From assembly GCA_025200525.1 (NCBI GenBank), contig CM045762.1, positions 24,369,374 to 24,433,373 on the forward strand: a stretch of 64,000 nt of DNA. Reading direction: 5' to 3'. Positions 35,515 to 48,198 of this stretch are shown here, piece after piece. Numbering within the stretch: the stretch's first letter is position 1; every line of letters starts with the position of its first letter. The notes beneath the pieces are model-generated. The model searched no databases, was not told the origin of the DNA, and saw only the letters and a list, made by a program, of their open reading frames with translations. Position numbers and translations under genes: made by a program. Source of the DNA: Camellia lanceoleosa. Lineage: Eukaryota; Streptophyta; Magnoliopsida; Ericales; Theaceae.

Positions 35515-36600
35515 TAATACTACATTTTTCATCATGAAAGATATTCATAGCATATGAAACGAGACTAAATAACTCTCAATATGTAAAAATATATTATATA
35601 TTGATATTAATGCATTCTTATACTAATAGTATACAAATAATATGCAATAATGGGTTTCATGAATTTGTATTATGAGGTGAACTAATAAACAAAATTGTGT
35701 AATTGTGCAATTAAATTCATACATTCAATTGTATTACAGGTACAAATTATGAAAAATAGAAGTGGGAAGTTGATAGAATTTTTTTGTGTGTAATACTATA
35801 TATTTAAAGTACCTGTTTATTATTTATTATTTAAGATAAGATTATAATCTCAACAATCTAGTTATAAATTGATATTTAAGTTTATAAAATTTTTCATTTA
35901 TCATTTAAATTCTTCAGCCGAGTATGTCTTTATTTCTTACTTAGTTATGTTTTGGATATAGATCAATTTACTCATACAAGTCTCCATACTTTGTATACAT
36001 ATCACATACTAATTTAGGAGATACGTATAATTACAGTATTAATAGTTGATAAAAAAATCATGTGCCATATGCAATGCACGTGCCCAACTACTAGTTGAAA
36101 AAAAAAAATGTCAAGTATTGTTTACATGACAAGTTTCATCAATAGGGTGATATTGTAATTCAACTTAAACTGTAAGAGGTAAACAGTCACAATTAAAAAT
36201 AAAATGACTAAAGTGAGAATTAAAATGAAATTATAGTGAAACTGTAGGAGTACTGTAATTAACCCATTTTCTTTTTCATAATGACATGTTTTCAAGCTTG
36301 CCAAATTCTATGCAGAAGTTATGAGATTATTATTCAAAAAATAATGGGCAACTTGCAGTTTTATACTTTATACTAAATTTTATTTTGCTTTTTGATATTT
36401 TAATTGTTTCAACGAACCTTTATAACTTGAGTCAAATTACAATTAGATCCAGTCAAATAATTTCGTTCGTAATATTGAGTACTTTATGGAATAAGTTTTT
36501 TCAAATTTCTTAAAAAGTGTAGCATTTTTCTATAAAAAATAATCTTAAACATATTTTTCTTGGCAGCCACATTGACCATTTTTCCCTCACCTCCCTCACC
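35515..36600. other. Intergenic AT-rich DNA
   Basis: No gene seen. The rightmost part (about 36500-36600) is shared with about 51930-52000 and forms the 3' flank of the DUF594 copies. Confidence 0.5.
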
Positions 36601-37394
36601 GACATTGAAAAAGATACACACAAGACCTTAATGTGTGGTTCCAACCATGCACAATCCAATGGGGAGTCTTTCTTTCAAACCAAAATGAGCCATCAATAAC
36701 CAAACAAAAGTAATAAACTCACCACCTTTGTTGAGCTGCTCGGCATGAGCATTTCCTCCACAATGAGTTGCAGCATATGACAACAATTCCACCCACTCTC
36801 TACTCATTATCTCCTATTTCCTCTTAATTCCTAACTTGTTCAGCTCCTTAGCTAGATTGCATCGATCAAACAAAACATATTTGCATATGCATTCTGCGAC
36901 GTTACATTCTAATCCTAGAATCTGGCAGGTTGTGATCCTTTCTCGCATCAATTTTGATTGTCTACTTTGAATGAATTTCTTGAACTTTTCAAATATGTTT
37001 AGGGGCTTCGAATTCGTATGTGATTTCAAGACCTTTTTGGCTTTATCGTATGTGTGCTGAATTCTGATTTGCGCTATACCTTGCACCTCTGACATCATTG
37101 CAGGCTGCATAACAATAAGATACAACATATAATCTGAAAAAATCTTACAAAATTCTCTATTTTGGCTATTTTTTTCTTCATCGCTATCTTCACCTTTGTG
37201 ATAACATATCTCAGTAGCAACTTGCCACATCAAAAGGCTATGATCATATTCAACTTCCTTTTTTATGCTGTTTACAATCGAGGGGTGAAGACAATCGTAT
37301 TGTGAGAGAACCCAATTTCCCTTGCTGAACATATCTCCTTGGAAAATTCCGGATCTTCAGCTTGGAGAGCCTTGTTCTTTAGCTCCATAAAGAT

Positions 37395-37680
37395 TGATGA
37401 AAATGTAAATCTCTTTCTTATTGATTCAATAGTCCAAATATACACAGCTCAAGATATTATATAGTACAAGTGCTCTAACTAACTCAGTTAACAAACAGCT
37501 CTAACTTCCTAACAAACTTTACAACTATATCTATAACTGTTACAGATATTATCTGGAGAACATTTATTGAGACATGACTGTGACAGATGAGATATCCATG
37601 CTGACTTCTCCTCTAGCTGTAACTGCAGCTGTGGCTCTTCCTCTAACTATGATTGTGGCAACTGAGTGTGAATCTTAGCA
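37395..37680 (-). repeat. 3' LTR of copia element 3
   Basis: 286 bp. Element-sense start TGCTAAGATTCACACTCAGT; end CATTTTCATCA. Confidence 0.9.
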
Positions 37681-39211
37681 GCCCCTTGCAAGCTGATGGG
37701 GGCAAGGTTGCGCAAGAAGCTTGTCTTTCAAATAAAGAAAACGAGAGGTAGAAAGAGGTTTGGTAAAGATGTTTGCCACCTGGTCTTTGGTAGGAACATA
37801 CTTCAAATCAATCAGTTTGGCAACAACCTTATCTCGAATAAAATGACAATTGATTTCAATGTGTTTAGAACGAGAGTGAAAAACTAGATTAGAAGCCAAG
37901 GCCATAGCAGAGAGGTTATCACACTAGAGCTCAGGAATGGAAGATGAATTAATATGTATGTCTGTCAGTAACTGCTGCAACCAAGTTAATTTAGTAGTGG
38001 CATTAGCCAAGACCCTATACGCAGCCTCAGTAGATGATTGAGAAACAATGGATTGTTTCTTAGCACTCCAAAATCAGATTAGGACCCAAATACACATAGT
38101 AACCTGAAGTGGATTTTCGATCAATACTATCTCTAGCCTAGCTTGAATCAGAAAAAGCATGAAGAGAGAAGGGACCAGAAGTAAATTGTAGACCATGGTG
38201 AAGAGTGCCTTTCACATATCTTAACAATTGTTTGACAGCTTGAAAATCAGCATTAGTAGGAAGATGCATATGCTGGCATGCCTGATTAACAGCTAAGGCT
38301 AAATCAGGCGTGGTAATGGTGAGATACTGTAAGCTACCAACAAGACTCCTATAGAGACAAGGATTAGAAAATGGAAGACCATTTGAAGAAGAAGGAGAAG
38401 AGGAATAAGCTTTGACAGCTAAAGGGGTAGAGCAGGGTTTACAATCAGTTAAACCAGCTTTATAAAGAAGCTCAGTTGCATACTTAGCTTGAGACAAGAA
38501 GTAACCATGAGACAAGGTTTGAACTGAGATGCCCAAGAAATAGGACATAGTACCCAGTTCCTTCATGGAAAACACAATATGCGTATGTTGAATAAACTAT
38601 GTAACAAGAGAAGGATCACTACCAGTGACTAGGATATCATCAACATAGACTACAAGAATGAGAAGACTTGTGGAAGTATGCTGAACAAAGAGAGAGGAGT
38701 CTGAATGACTATTAGCAAAATCTTGAGAAAGAAGAAACTTAGAGAAAGTAGAATACCAAGCTCGAGGAGCTTGTTTATGACCATATAAGGCTTTCTTGAG
38801 CTTGCACACTTGATGGGAAGACTGAACAAAACTTGGAGGTTGCAGCATATACACTTCCTCATCTAATGTGCCATGAAGAAAGGCATTAGAAATGTCTAAC
38901 TGATGAATAGGCCAATGGAAATGAAGAGCCAAACAAAGAAAAATGCGAATTGTAGGCTACTTAGCCACAGGGCTAAAAGTTTCATGAAAGTCAACACCTT
39001 CTTGTTGAAGATATCCATTTGCCACCAATCTGGCTTTATACCTAGCCATGGAACCATCAGAATTATGCTTGATTCTATACACCCATTTACAACCAATAGC
39101 AGTTTTATGAGAAGGAAAAGACACAAGATCCCAAGTGCCTTGTTGCTGCAAGGCTTGAAATTCCTCTTGCATAACAGTACTAAGCCACACAAGAGAAGCT
39201 AAGGCAGCCTG
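37681..39211 (-). pseudogene. Copia element 3 RT-RNase H (broken)
   Basis: Reads from 39190 leftward. RT N-terminus 39190-38957 ([14 protein letters not shown]), RT 38932-38597 (HQLDISNAFLHGTLDEEVY, ALYGHKQAPRAWY, VVYVDDILVTG), then 38575-38138 (KELGTMSYFLGI, SLVGSLQYLT), and RNase H tail 37905-37675 (SKHIEINCHFIRDK, NIFTKPLS). Stops separate the pieces. RT continues rightward across LTR X to the linker at 45.9 kb. Confidence 0.9.
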
Positions 39212-40046
39212 TGTGATGACCCATAATTTTTTTTTTTTTTTAAATAGTTAGTGTATAATTTATTTGAGCAAATTTTCGGATTTGACTGCTGTATAAATTT
39301 TGTGTAAAAATAGTTTGGTTTTGTATTTTTTTAAAATAGTTCCCGATTTCAGAAAATTATGAAATTTTTATATGTTGTTCACATACGAGTCTAGAATGTT
39401 GGATAAAAATTTCAGAATTAAATTATGAGTATTTAGTTTATGAAAATTCGTGAACTGATTGGTGTTCAATTTTATTTATAGCAAAATTTTGTTATTTAAT
39501 TTTGAATGTTTAGATCATCATTTGGATGAATTTGTTGGGTCTATTTTGATATATAATTGGACCATGTTGGCTTATGGGTAAGACCCATGACTTAGATTTA
39601 ATTTAAGTTGAGTTTGTTTGGTGACTCATGTTTAACTGTTTGGTCCTTTTTAATTATGTGGTTGGTAGTAACCACTTTAAAAGTTGTTATTATTTATTAT
39701 ATAGGTGTTATAATAAATGTTTGATAGTTGATTTTATGGTGTATACTATATGATGAAAAATTATTCATTTTATAAAAAATGAAAATATGTATATTTCGTA
39801 AGAAACAAAATATTATATTTTGTGGTGTACAAAAAATGTTATATTTTGTGGTGAGAAAAATTATATCATTTTATAATTTATATTATAAAATTTTGAGGTA
39901 TTATTACAAAAATTATATTGTATTTTTTGAAAAACCCATTTTGGGAAGTGAACCCACGTGGGGTTGTTCCCCATGCCTTCTCCCTTCTTTCTTTTCCTTT
40001 CTTTTTCTTTTCTTTTCTTTCTTGGGTGCTTGGCAGAGAACTCAAC

Positions 40047-40047
<1 letters not shown>

Positions 40048-40089
<42 letters not shown>
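40048..40089 (+). repeat. (TC)n microsatellite
   Basis: About 21 TC units inside LTR X, in a wider pyrimidine-rich stretch (39980-40140). The Ser/Leu frames and Arg/Glu frames over it are repeat artefacts. Confidence 0.9.
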
Positions 40090-40093
<4 letters not shown>

Positions 40094-43000
40094 AGTGTGT
40101 ATGTGTCTCTCTCTCTCTTTCTTTTTTTCCCCCTCCATTGTTGCTCAATCTTTGAGCTTCAAATGAGAGTCCTTAGAGTGAGATTTTGCAAAAGTGTTGT
40201 AAATGAAAATTGGAGAGCTCGTCGTGATCTTCACAATGGTTTCTCGGATTCATGATCGGGTGATGTTTGCATTTTCGGATTGCTTTTCTTCATAGTTGAG
40301 GTAGAGACTTTCTTCATATTCTTACATTAAAGCTATGTTAGGGTTATTTTGAGAAAATATGTTATTATAAGAGGTATTGCATATATATATATATAATTTT
40401 TTTATTTATTTTTGTTTGGTAATTTTTGGAAGAAAAATTAGGTTGAAGTGTTAAGAATATTGTTATTTTGAAATTGATTTGGAAAAATCATCTTGTGTTG
40501 GAAATACTTGTTAAAAATACGAAAATAAAATAAAATAAATAGTTGTATGAGTTGTATCTACCTCATATTATGGTTAGATAATTTATTTTGAAAAAATAAT
40601 GTTAAAATATTTATCTCATCTTTGAGTTTTGGAATTTATTTTTGAGAAGAAAAATAAATTGATATTGATGAATGTGGTGTGAATTGTTAAGTTGAGATTA
40701 TAGAATGATTTTGGGATTTAAGACTCTAAAAGTGTGATATTCATGATGTTTTGTAAATATTAATTTATTAATTTTAGAAAAGTTGTGAAATTGTGGTTTG
40801 TAGGGATTTGGAAAAATTGGTTAGGCATGAAATGTGGGGGTATTTTGAGTGATGAATCATGTGAATTTATATTTGGTGTTATTAATTTGGAAGATGGTGA
40901 ACTTAATGGAGTTACTAATTTGATGAATTAAATTAATTTGGTTAATATTTAAAATCCTTCGTAATTAAATGGGTGTTATTGGGTTTAAATTCCTAACTTT
41001 TAATATTATGAGATTAAAAGTGATGATGTTGACCAAGAATGACATTTAGGGAAATAAGCGAGATTAAGTTGATGTGATATGGTATTTGATCCATCGTTTT
41101 ACTAGTTGAGTTATGTTATCATAATAATACTTAAAATTCATATATGAGATATTCGAATTGTTTTGGCGGATTTTGACAATAAAAGAAAAGAATATGGTTT
41201 TAGCTTGTTTAGAGCAAATGAATGAATTGGATTAAAACAAGAATGAGTTATCAAAACTTTTATTTATTTATTTATTTATTTTTCTTAGTTTAATTTGATG
41301 CAGTTGATGTTGATAATCGGAAAATGAACACTTACGTTATATTTTATATTTATAGTCAAGAGAAGATTTTGATATAATTGATTAGGTGTTAGAATATTCA
41401 CTTATGTTTATTGAGAATTATGATTGAACTTGATGATCTCGAGATTTCACTTGCATGAGAAAAATGAGAATTTGATTCTACTTAATGTTTGGAATGGGAA
41501 TGAGTTTTGAAAAGATTGTAATTACATTTCATTGATAAAGTATGTAAGTTAGAAATTGATGAAAACTTGAATCCACTTTGGTGTCATATGTTATTGCTAT
41601 TGATGAACCTATTGCTTAGAAGTTTTAGTTTTGATAACTGGTAGGGGATTGCCATGTTGGTATTTAAATGAGGAGATTTTTGGAAAGGTAAGAAAATGTT
41701 TGACTTTGGAAGTTTGTTTTATATAAGGAATATTGTTAAATTGTCTTGAAAAGGCTAAGTTAGAAGTTGTTGATTTACATGTAGTAAATACATGAACATT
41801 GGCATTGTTATATTATCTCTTGGGATTGGATCATGATATTACATTGATAGGGATATGGAAATTGATCACAATAGAGAATTGTGTGGAGGAAATTGGAAAT
41901 GAAATCATATGAAGGATTGTACATTTTGCATTATTATTTTATTGAACCACTATTGAAATTGATTTTTAATCTTGCATTGGATGGTTATGATTTTAAAAGA
42001 GAAATTATTTTATGAAACAAGATCTATTGTTTTGTTTTTGGTAAATACGTTGGTAAGTCTGGAAAGGGGGTGTAGTTGGTATTGGTTAAATTGGTCTGAG
42101 TGTCCATAGTGAATGTAACAACCCTCGTTACCGATTACTGACTAATCACTGACCACTGAATTAAATACTGATTATTGCTAAACTGGACCGCTAATGACTG
42201 ATAATTGGATTAACTGAAGTATTGGATAGACTGATTGAAACTGGAACTGAAATGGAATAAGTTATCTATTGAATTGCATATTGTATCTGTTTGATTGAAT
42301 GATTATCTGTTTGAATTCGTATGTTTAAACTGTTAAATGAAGGCCTTATCGGCGGCCGAATTTGGAACCGTTTAGTGTTTTGGACTCAGTAGAATATTCC
42401 TGATTTAATGGTATATTTATCTGAAAATTGTTTAAGAATGACTAAATTGGATTAAATTAAGTCAATTAAAGAGTTCAACTTAATTACGGAAATGCCATTG
42501 AGTGGCCTAGTTTATTCTTGCCATGTGAAGCCTTGTTTACACTTAGAGAAAACATTGATCAGCCTCTTATTCTTACTCCCAACCGACCAAGAGAGTAGAG
42601 AGTGAGGGACTTGGAGTGAAATCAATTTGGTCTTGAAGAAATGCTTATAATCTTGAAGGATTGAAGTGTAACTTGGCAAAATTAAGCTCCTAAACCTTGA
42701 ATACAAGATTAAGGTAGGATATTCATCTCCTTATTGTTGTCATTGAACTAGTTCTTGCATGTTTCATGTTAAATTTATGAGCTAAGTCATGCTTTTAAGC
42801 TTAGCATGTGAGATTGAAGCTTAATTGTTGCATGCATGTTAGTTTTAGTGAGTTTGAAGTGGATTTCATGGTCAAATGCCACATGCATGTTCATAATCAT
42901 GTTTAAATCCATGTTTTCATCTTGTTTTGAAAAGAATGAGCTCATTTGAGCAAGCTTTGAAGCTTCAATTTGGTTTAAAATTCATGCATGGCATGTTTGA

Positions 43001-43205
43001 AGTTTATTCTTGAAAATGGGTTTGAAAATGGTTTTAATTGACTCACCTTTGGGGCTTGAATTCATAAATTGAGCTTTGAAACTTGTTGTATATTGATTTG
43101 AGATGTGTTTCCCAGAATTTGGGCCCAAGAGGTCGAGTATTGAGTGGTAGAATGCTTGGTTCGGACTTGGAAGACAAATCTGGAAATTCCAGAATTTGGC
43201 CTCCT

Positions 43206-43412
43206 CGCTCGAGCGAAGGATTCCTCGCTCGAGCGACCATCGTTTGTTCAGAGCTCCGCTCGAGCGAATAAATGGTGGCTCGAGCGTAAAATTTCAGCAT
43301 CCAGTATTTTTACTGTTTCATCAGACCGCTCGAGCGAAGGATTTCTTGCTCGAGCGAAGCCTTTGATTTTGGAAGCTAGCTCGAGCGAAGGCCCGCTCGA
43401 GCGAGGCCCTTG
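43206..43412. repeat. GCTCGAGC palindrome minisatellite, copy 1
   Basis: Eight copies of GCTCGAGCG (about 43207, 43227, 43257, 43277, 43327, 43347, 43378, 43393), most preceded by C so that they form the perfect palindrome CGCTCGAGCG. They come in pairs about 20 bp apart, the pairs about 50-70 bp apart, with GAAGGATT-type spacers. Confidence 0.85.
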
Positions 43413-43948
43413 TTTTCAGCAAATTTCGTAAAGTACTTTCTAAGTGCATCTTTGCATCCTCATCCCATTCTAGGCATTCTTAGGCCTAGTTTAAGGCATC
43501 TTGATGAGGATATAGATGTAGAACACACTGAGGCAAATTAGGGTAAGTTATTGATCTTCCCCCAACTGTATAGCTTAGTGTGTGTTCATCCTGTATACTG
43601 TGTAGGGTTGGCTTACCGAGGAGACGCTCTAGCATATCAGTAGCAGTAACTCGTGAGTAACAACCGTGTAAAGATATGTCCAAAAATGATTATCTTCAAC
43701 TGTTTACTTTATTGAACTGCCATCTAGTATTGAAATTTGTCTATTTTATCGAATTTCTTATCACTGAATCGAATCAATCTTGAATTGATACCGTTCTTGA
43801 ATTGATCTTGTTCTCCGAATTGAATCATTTCTTGAATTGACACTGCTTCTTGAATTGAGCATCCTTTGGTGACCTTTGTATACTAAATGAACGTATGAGT
43901 TATATTACGAATCGCATTAGGGCATCCTTGGCACCTCTTTATTGATTT

Positions 43949-44269
43949 GGAGCAAAGTGCTAATCGGAGCCACCTCTAGAATCTACAGCTAAGTGCTACA
44001 AAGGGGAGCCACCTCTTGAATCCACATCTTGTGACAGAGAGACCTGTCGGTTCCCAAGTTGGGAACCACTCTTTCTTGTTGTGATGGCCACTCGATATTA
44101 CCGATATGGAGCAAAGTGCTACATCGAGCCACCTCTAGAATCTACTGAGCTAAGTGCTACTGGGAGCCACCTCTTGAATCCCATTATCGATAAGGAGCAA
44201 AGTGCTACTGGAGCCACCTCTAGAATCTCTGGAACTAAGTGCTACGATTGGGAGCCACCTCTTGAATCC
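43949..44269. repeat. Dimeric 75-bp minisatellite in LTR Y
   Basis: Three copies (43949-44023, 44107-44181, 44193-44269) of a dimer. The first half is GGAGCAAAGTGCTA...GAGCCACCTCTAGAATCT; the second is GCTAAGTGCTAC...GGAGCCACCTCTTGAATCC. Confidence 0.85.
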
Positions 44270-45925
44270 ACAATCTTGCCTTGTTCTCTGAATTGGTCTG
44301 TTCTCGCCATTCTTGTCTCGCTCTCGATGGCCATCATTCTTTGTTTGGTCTGTTAAGACCCGGTCTCTTAAGACCTACTGTTTCTTTATCTTTATTCGCC
44401 AAAGGATGTACCACATATCACTATTTTAATCAATGAATATTGTTATGGCTCAAATATGAGCCACAAACTGAATGACTGACAAACTGACTGGAATGACTGG
44501 TTTTAATACTGAAAGGACATTTATTCTTAACCCCCTTTACACATTATATTATTCACTGGGCTTTAGCTCACTGCTCATATACATATGTAGGTGTACAGCA
44601 CTGCCGCCGACTAGAAGCGTCGGGGTTACTTGATTTGTCAAGCGACCTCGTGCCTCCTTTGTGAGGTTCCGAGCCGACCTTGCCAAGGCTTAGGGGTGTT
44701 TTAGTATTTCCCCTACTGTACTGTCTTACTGTTTTGTAATAACTGGATCAAATGTATAGACTGAATGTTCGCTGCACTGTTGAGTAGGGATTAAGTCCCT
44801 ATATTGAGTGCCTGTAAATGATTGTTTAGACTGTACTGTCCCGAACTGTATGGATGCATGAAAAATGTTTTTGGCATACAGATTTTCACAGCTCAATGGA
44901 CACTAGTTATTTACTGTATTGGCTTCCGCCAGGCCCTCTACTCTGTTTTATTGTATTACTGTTCAGCAGGCCTTTGGTAATCTCGGATTACTGGCCAGTT
45001 ACGGTGCTAAACCCATAGGGCCGGGTTTGGGTCGTGACAGTGAAAGACCACAAACCCGTGCGAATAGGTGTCGAGCCTTCCGGTTAATACCGGTAAAAAT
45101 GACAATTTGGTAGTACTTGTATAGTCTACTTGCAGACACCAACCTAAGGATTACTTGAGTCGTATTTACCACCTTGGAATTTTATTGGAATTATTGGATT
45201 AATGTGTTTTCAAATTGGCATTGTGCATAAGATTTTCAAAAGATGAGAAAGATATTTTGAGCATGACATGACATATGCATTCATCTCATAAGACTATAAA
45301 ATGTATTTGATGCTTTGTTAGATGTCATTATGAATTGTTTAATTATTTGATTCAATTGACAATGAGATAATTGAATGAATTAAAAAGGATGTCCTATTGC
45401 TATTAAAACATGTTTATTTATTTAAGTTAACAAGTTGTGGTTAATTAAATAAATAGGATTTAAGAGATGGTGTAATAGAATCGTATGGTTTTTGACATAG
45501 TATGATTTCAAGTATATGTATGATTATCTTTGTACTCGCATATCTCTTAATGTTTTAATATGAGATTGTTTGGTGAGCTAGTGGTTGCTCACCCCTGCCT
45601 GTACATGTGTACAGGAAATGCTTTTCGGATGTGAAGATCAAACAACGGGTTTTTCCATTTCATAAGTATAATATAGTGATGGATTGTACTCCTTCATTTG
45701 TTTGTTTGGCTGAGTGTTTTTTTGTAAAGAATAGTGTCCTCTCTTTTATTGTAATCCTCAGGACATTTCTTTTATTTGTATGTAAATGTCATTGTTGTAT
45801 AATAAAAAGTAATATGTATATTTAATTATTCATCATTGCATCCAAGGATGAAATGTTATTTGTAAATGGACTTAATAAATGAATATTGGTAATGTTATCC
45901 GAGTAATAAAATACGGGGTGTGACA

Positions 45926-46330
45926 GCCTGAACAGTAGGAGGTTCAGATTGAAGATAAGAAGAGGAGGAAGAGGATGTGGCTGTAAGACACAGAGGAGGT
46001 TTGGTTTTAGACCGAGTGAGCATGGGATGAATATTAGAAGAAGGCAAGGAAGGAACAGGATTAGAAGGCAAACTAGAAGGTGGAGGAAGATCAACAGAAA
46101 TAGAAGTAATAGGAATAACATGAGAAAGTGGAGAAAAACTCAGAGGAGAGGATGATAAAAATTGAGGAATAGAGGAAGGAGGAGAAGGAGACAATTGAGA
46201 AGAAGAAGAAGAAGCAGATGAAGAAGAAACAATGAGAACCTCAGAGGAAAGAGAAGAAGGCCAGAAAAATTGATGAATATGAGGCAAAGAGATAAGAGGA
46301 GATGAAGAGGATGTGATCCAAAGTTAGAGT
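45926..46330 (-). pseudogene. Copia element 3 integrase-RT linker
   Basis: The minus frame 46287-45895 is Ser/Pro-rich and contains NIHPMLTRSKTK, the hallmark of the linker between integrase and RT in many copia polyproteins. It follows gag sequence directly on its left in element order (about 46330), showing that protease and integrase were deleted. Confidence 0.75.
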
Positions 46331-46972
46331 GTTGTGCTTCGAGACCAGAACCAGAACCTGAATCAAAACGGGAACCACAAGTGGAACCTTTGGTTGTTGA
46401 ATAAGAAACATGCAAATCAGTTTTAGAAGAATTCTTGATCTTATTTTCGATATGAATCTCTTCTGAGCTAAGTAAGGAACACAACTCTTCCATAGAGACA
46501 TCATTAGATCTAGTACGAATCGATGTTTTGAATGCATCATATTCATCTGGTAAGCCATTTAAGGTAAGAAGAATAAGATCTTCATCATTAACTTTTGCAT
46601 CAGACAAAGCTAACTGATCTGAGACTTCTTTGATCTGTGAAAGATAACAATCAATTAAAGAAGATTGCTTTCGAATCGTATAAAGTTTGTTCTTCAATTG
46701 ATGAATGTGAGATTTGGAGACAGAAGTAAATTTCTTTTCAAGTGTTTGCCAGACTTGCAAGCTACTTTGAAGATGAAGAACAGATGAATATACTGAAGAA
46801 GAAAGTGTTGCAGTTAAACAAGTGAGAAGATTGGCATCAATTGCTTCCCATTGAATATATGCAGGATTGGAAACTGATTTTCCAGATACATTAGTAATTT
46901 TGGATGGAGGACAAGATATTGCACCAGTTACATATCAGAGAAGACCAGTGGCTCAAAGAATATTATGGAATC

Positions 46973-48006
46973 TGTTAGGTTTTTATTCTTGGCAATCCCG
47001 TTTGACAAAACTCCTTTCAGTTGTACTTGTATTCACACTTTTTATTTCAGTGAGACTATGAATTTTTAGATATGAATCCAACCCGAATTGTGCATTGCAG
47101 AGAAGTTTATGGTGTTAATTTTTTCATGTTTGCCACTTTGCTGACTATGTACAGGATCGAGTTGCTCGATTAGCTCGCGGGGGTCCAAGAGGCAGCGCCC
47201 AGGCGAGGTCGAAGGGCAGCGCCCCTGAAGCCAAAAGCAAAATTGCAATCAAAGTTGTTTGGTCGCTCGAGCGAAGGAGTGTGCGCTCGAGCAAAGAATC
47301 CTTGATCCCAGATGTTTGCACTGACTGTGAGAATACTGAGAAGATGCTTTTCTCACTCGAGCAACACTTTGGGGGCTCGAGCGAAGACACTCGGAAAAAC
47401 ATGCGTTTTAGTCTCCTCGCTCGAGCGACCATTGCGGACTTATTTTCTATAGATATGTGTTTCAATCAGATTTTAGGGTTACCCCTCCAGATCTTTTTCT
47501 TGGATATTAGGGTTTATATCTAGGGCTATTTTGCTAGTTTTCTTTGATGTTTAATTGAGTATTCAACTCATGGTTTAAGAAGTATACATAAAAGGATTGT
47601 TTTTTTATTCAATACAAAAGAGAGTGTTTTTCTTCGATGGATTCTGGGAAATTTGAGCCTGAAGCTTTGGTGGATTCTAGAGTGGCTCATCGTCGTGATT
47701 CGACATCGGCGTTGTGGATTCAACGTTGGGCAAGGCAATTTCGAGGTGAAGACTGTGGTGGAAGAGGTATACAGGGGTCAGTTCAATTCGGGCGTGGATT
47801 CGCTAGGTAATTGAGAGTATACTTGTGTAATTCATTTTGTCTTCTTAGTCGATTATTTTGTGTCTTTTGCCGTGATTTTTTTTTTTTTTTATCACAATTG
47901 GAGGCACTCCAATTGTGGTTTTTCCATGTTAAAATTGTTGTGTCAATTTGTCTTGATTGTTTGATTGTGATTGTTATTTACTGTTTAAAATTGATACATA
48001 ATCACA
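46973..48006. mobile_element. Probable solo LTR or insertion within element 3 gag
   Basis: Splits gag: host sequence stops near 46972 and resumes near 48010. The insert begins TGTTAGG and may end ATAATCACA, with AATC on both sides; these borders are tentative. It contains GCTCGAGC motifs (47160-47440) and LTR-like sequence, but no protein domain. Confidence 0.4.
47262..47432. repeat. GCTCGAGC palindrome cluster, copy 2
   Basis: Five GCTCGAGC or ACTCGAGC sites (about 47263, 47284, 47354, 47374, 47420), some followed by GAAGG as in LTR Y. The surrounding sequence otherwise differs from Y. Confidence 0.75.
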
Positions 48007-48198
48007 AATCAATATCTAGGGGATTTCTAGATTTTCAGAGTTGATTTCTTTAGATCAAAAAATTATTGGAATCAAGTTTAATAGTAATAAGAGAACCAAA
48101 ATTGGACAGAAGAAATAGAAGACTTGAAGGTGAAGAAGCATGATCCTCCATGGATGGATCTTGAATTATGCTCGTAAGAGCTCAAAGCTCTGATATCG

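Larger units (their letters stand above)
42114..45039. mobile_element. LTR Y: solo-type LTR nested in X
   Basis: Starts TGTAACAACCCTCG, ends GGGTCGTGACA, flanked by GTGAA (42109-42113, 45040-45044). 2926 bp, no coding domain. It carries two internal minisatellites (GCTCGAGC at 43.2-43.4 kb; AAGTGCTAC/GAGCCACCTCT at 43.95-44.27 kb). A second, diverged copy begins at 62258. Probably a gypsy solo LTR. Confidence 0.8.
39212..45925. mobile_element. LTR X: long solo-type LTR (interrupted)
   Basis: Starts TGTGATGACCC, ends GGGGTGTGACA, flanked by GCCTG (39207-39211, 45926-45930). Without the nested Y it is about 3.8 kb. No gag-pol, primer site or second copy is visible, so a solo LTR is likeliest. 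Size, TGT...ACA ends and the CTCACCCCTGCCTGTACATG region (about 45588) fit long gypsy (Tekay/Del-like) LTRs. It lies inside the RT region of copia element 3. Orientation is uncertain. Confidence 0.75.
46300..48150 (-). pseudogene. Copia element 3 gag (UBN2-like), interrupted
   Basis: The start lies near 48150 (MEDHASSPSS...NFGSLITIKLDSNNF), cut near 48020. Gag resumes about 46965 with YVTGAISCPPSKITN, NPAYIQWEAIDANLL, LQVWQTLEKKFTS, LPDEYDAFKTSIRTR and LCSLLSSEEIHIE, a typical copia gag (UBN2) body. The frame 46760-46140 is open for about 200 codons but runs into deleted sequence. No CCHC knuckle remains. Confidence 0.8.

Noticed and set aside
39779..40255. 158-codon frame with a poly-Ser/Leu tract
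   Set aside because: It spans the (TC)n microsatellite inside LTR X and shows no domain.
43206..43412. CTCGAG as cloning-vector or linker sequence
   Set aside because: Sites are numerous, degenerate, embedded in LTRs with target duplications, and no vector backbone is present.
43043..43431. Frames rich in Ala-Arg-Ser-Ser-Glu over the GCTCGAGC sites, also at 47.1-47.5 and 63.2-63.6 kb
   Set aside because: The repetition comes from the DNA palindrome, frames exist on both strands, and no start context or domain is seen.
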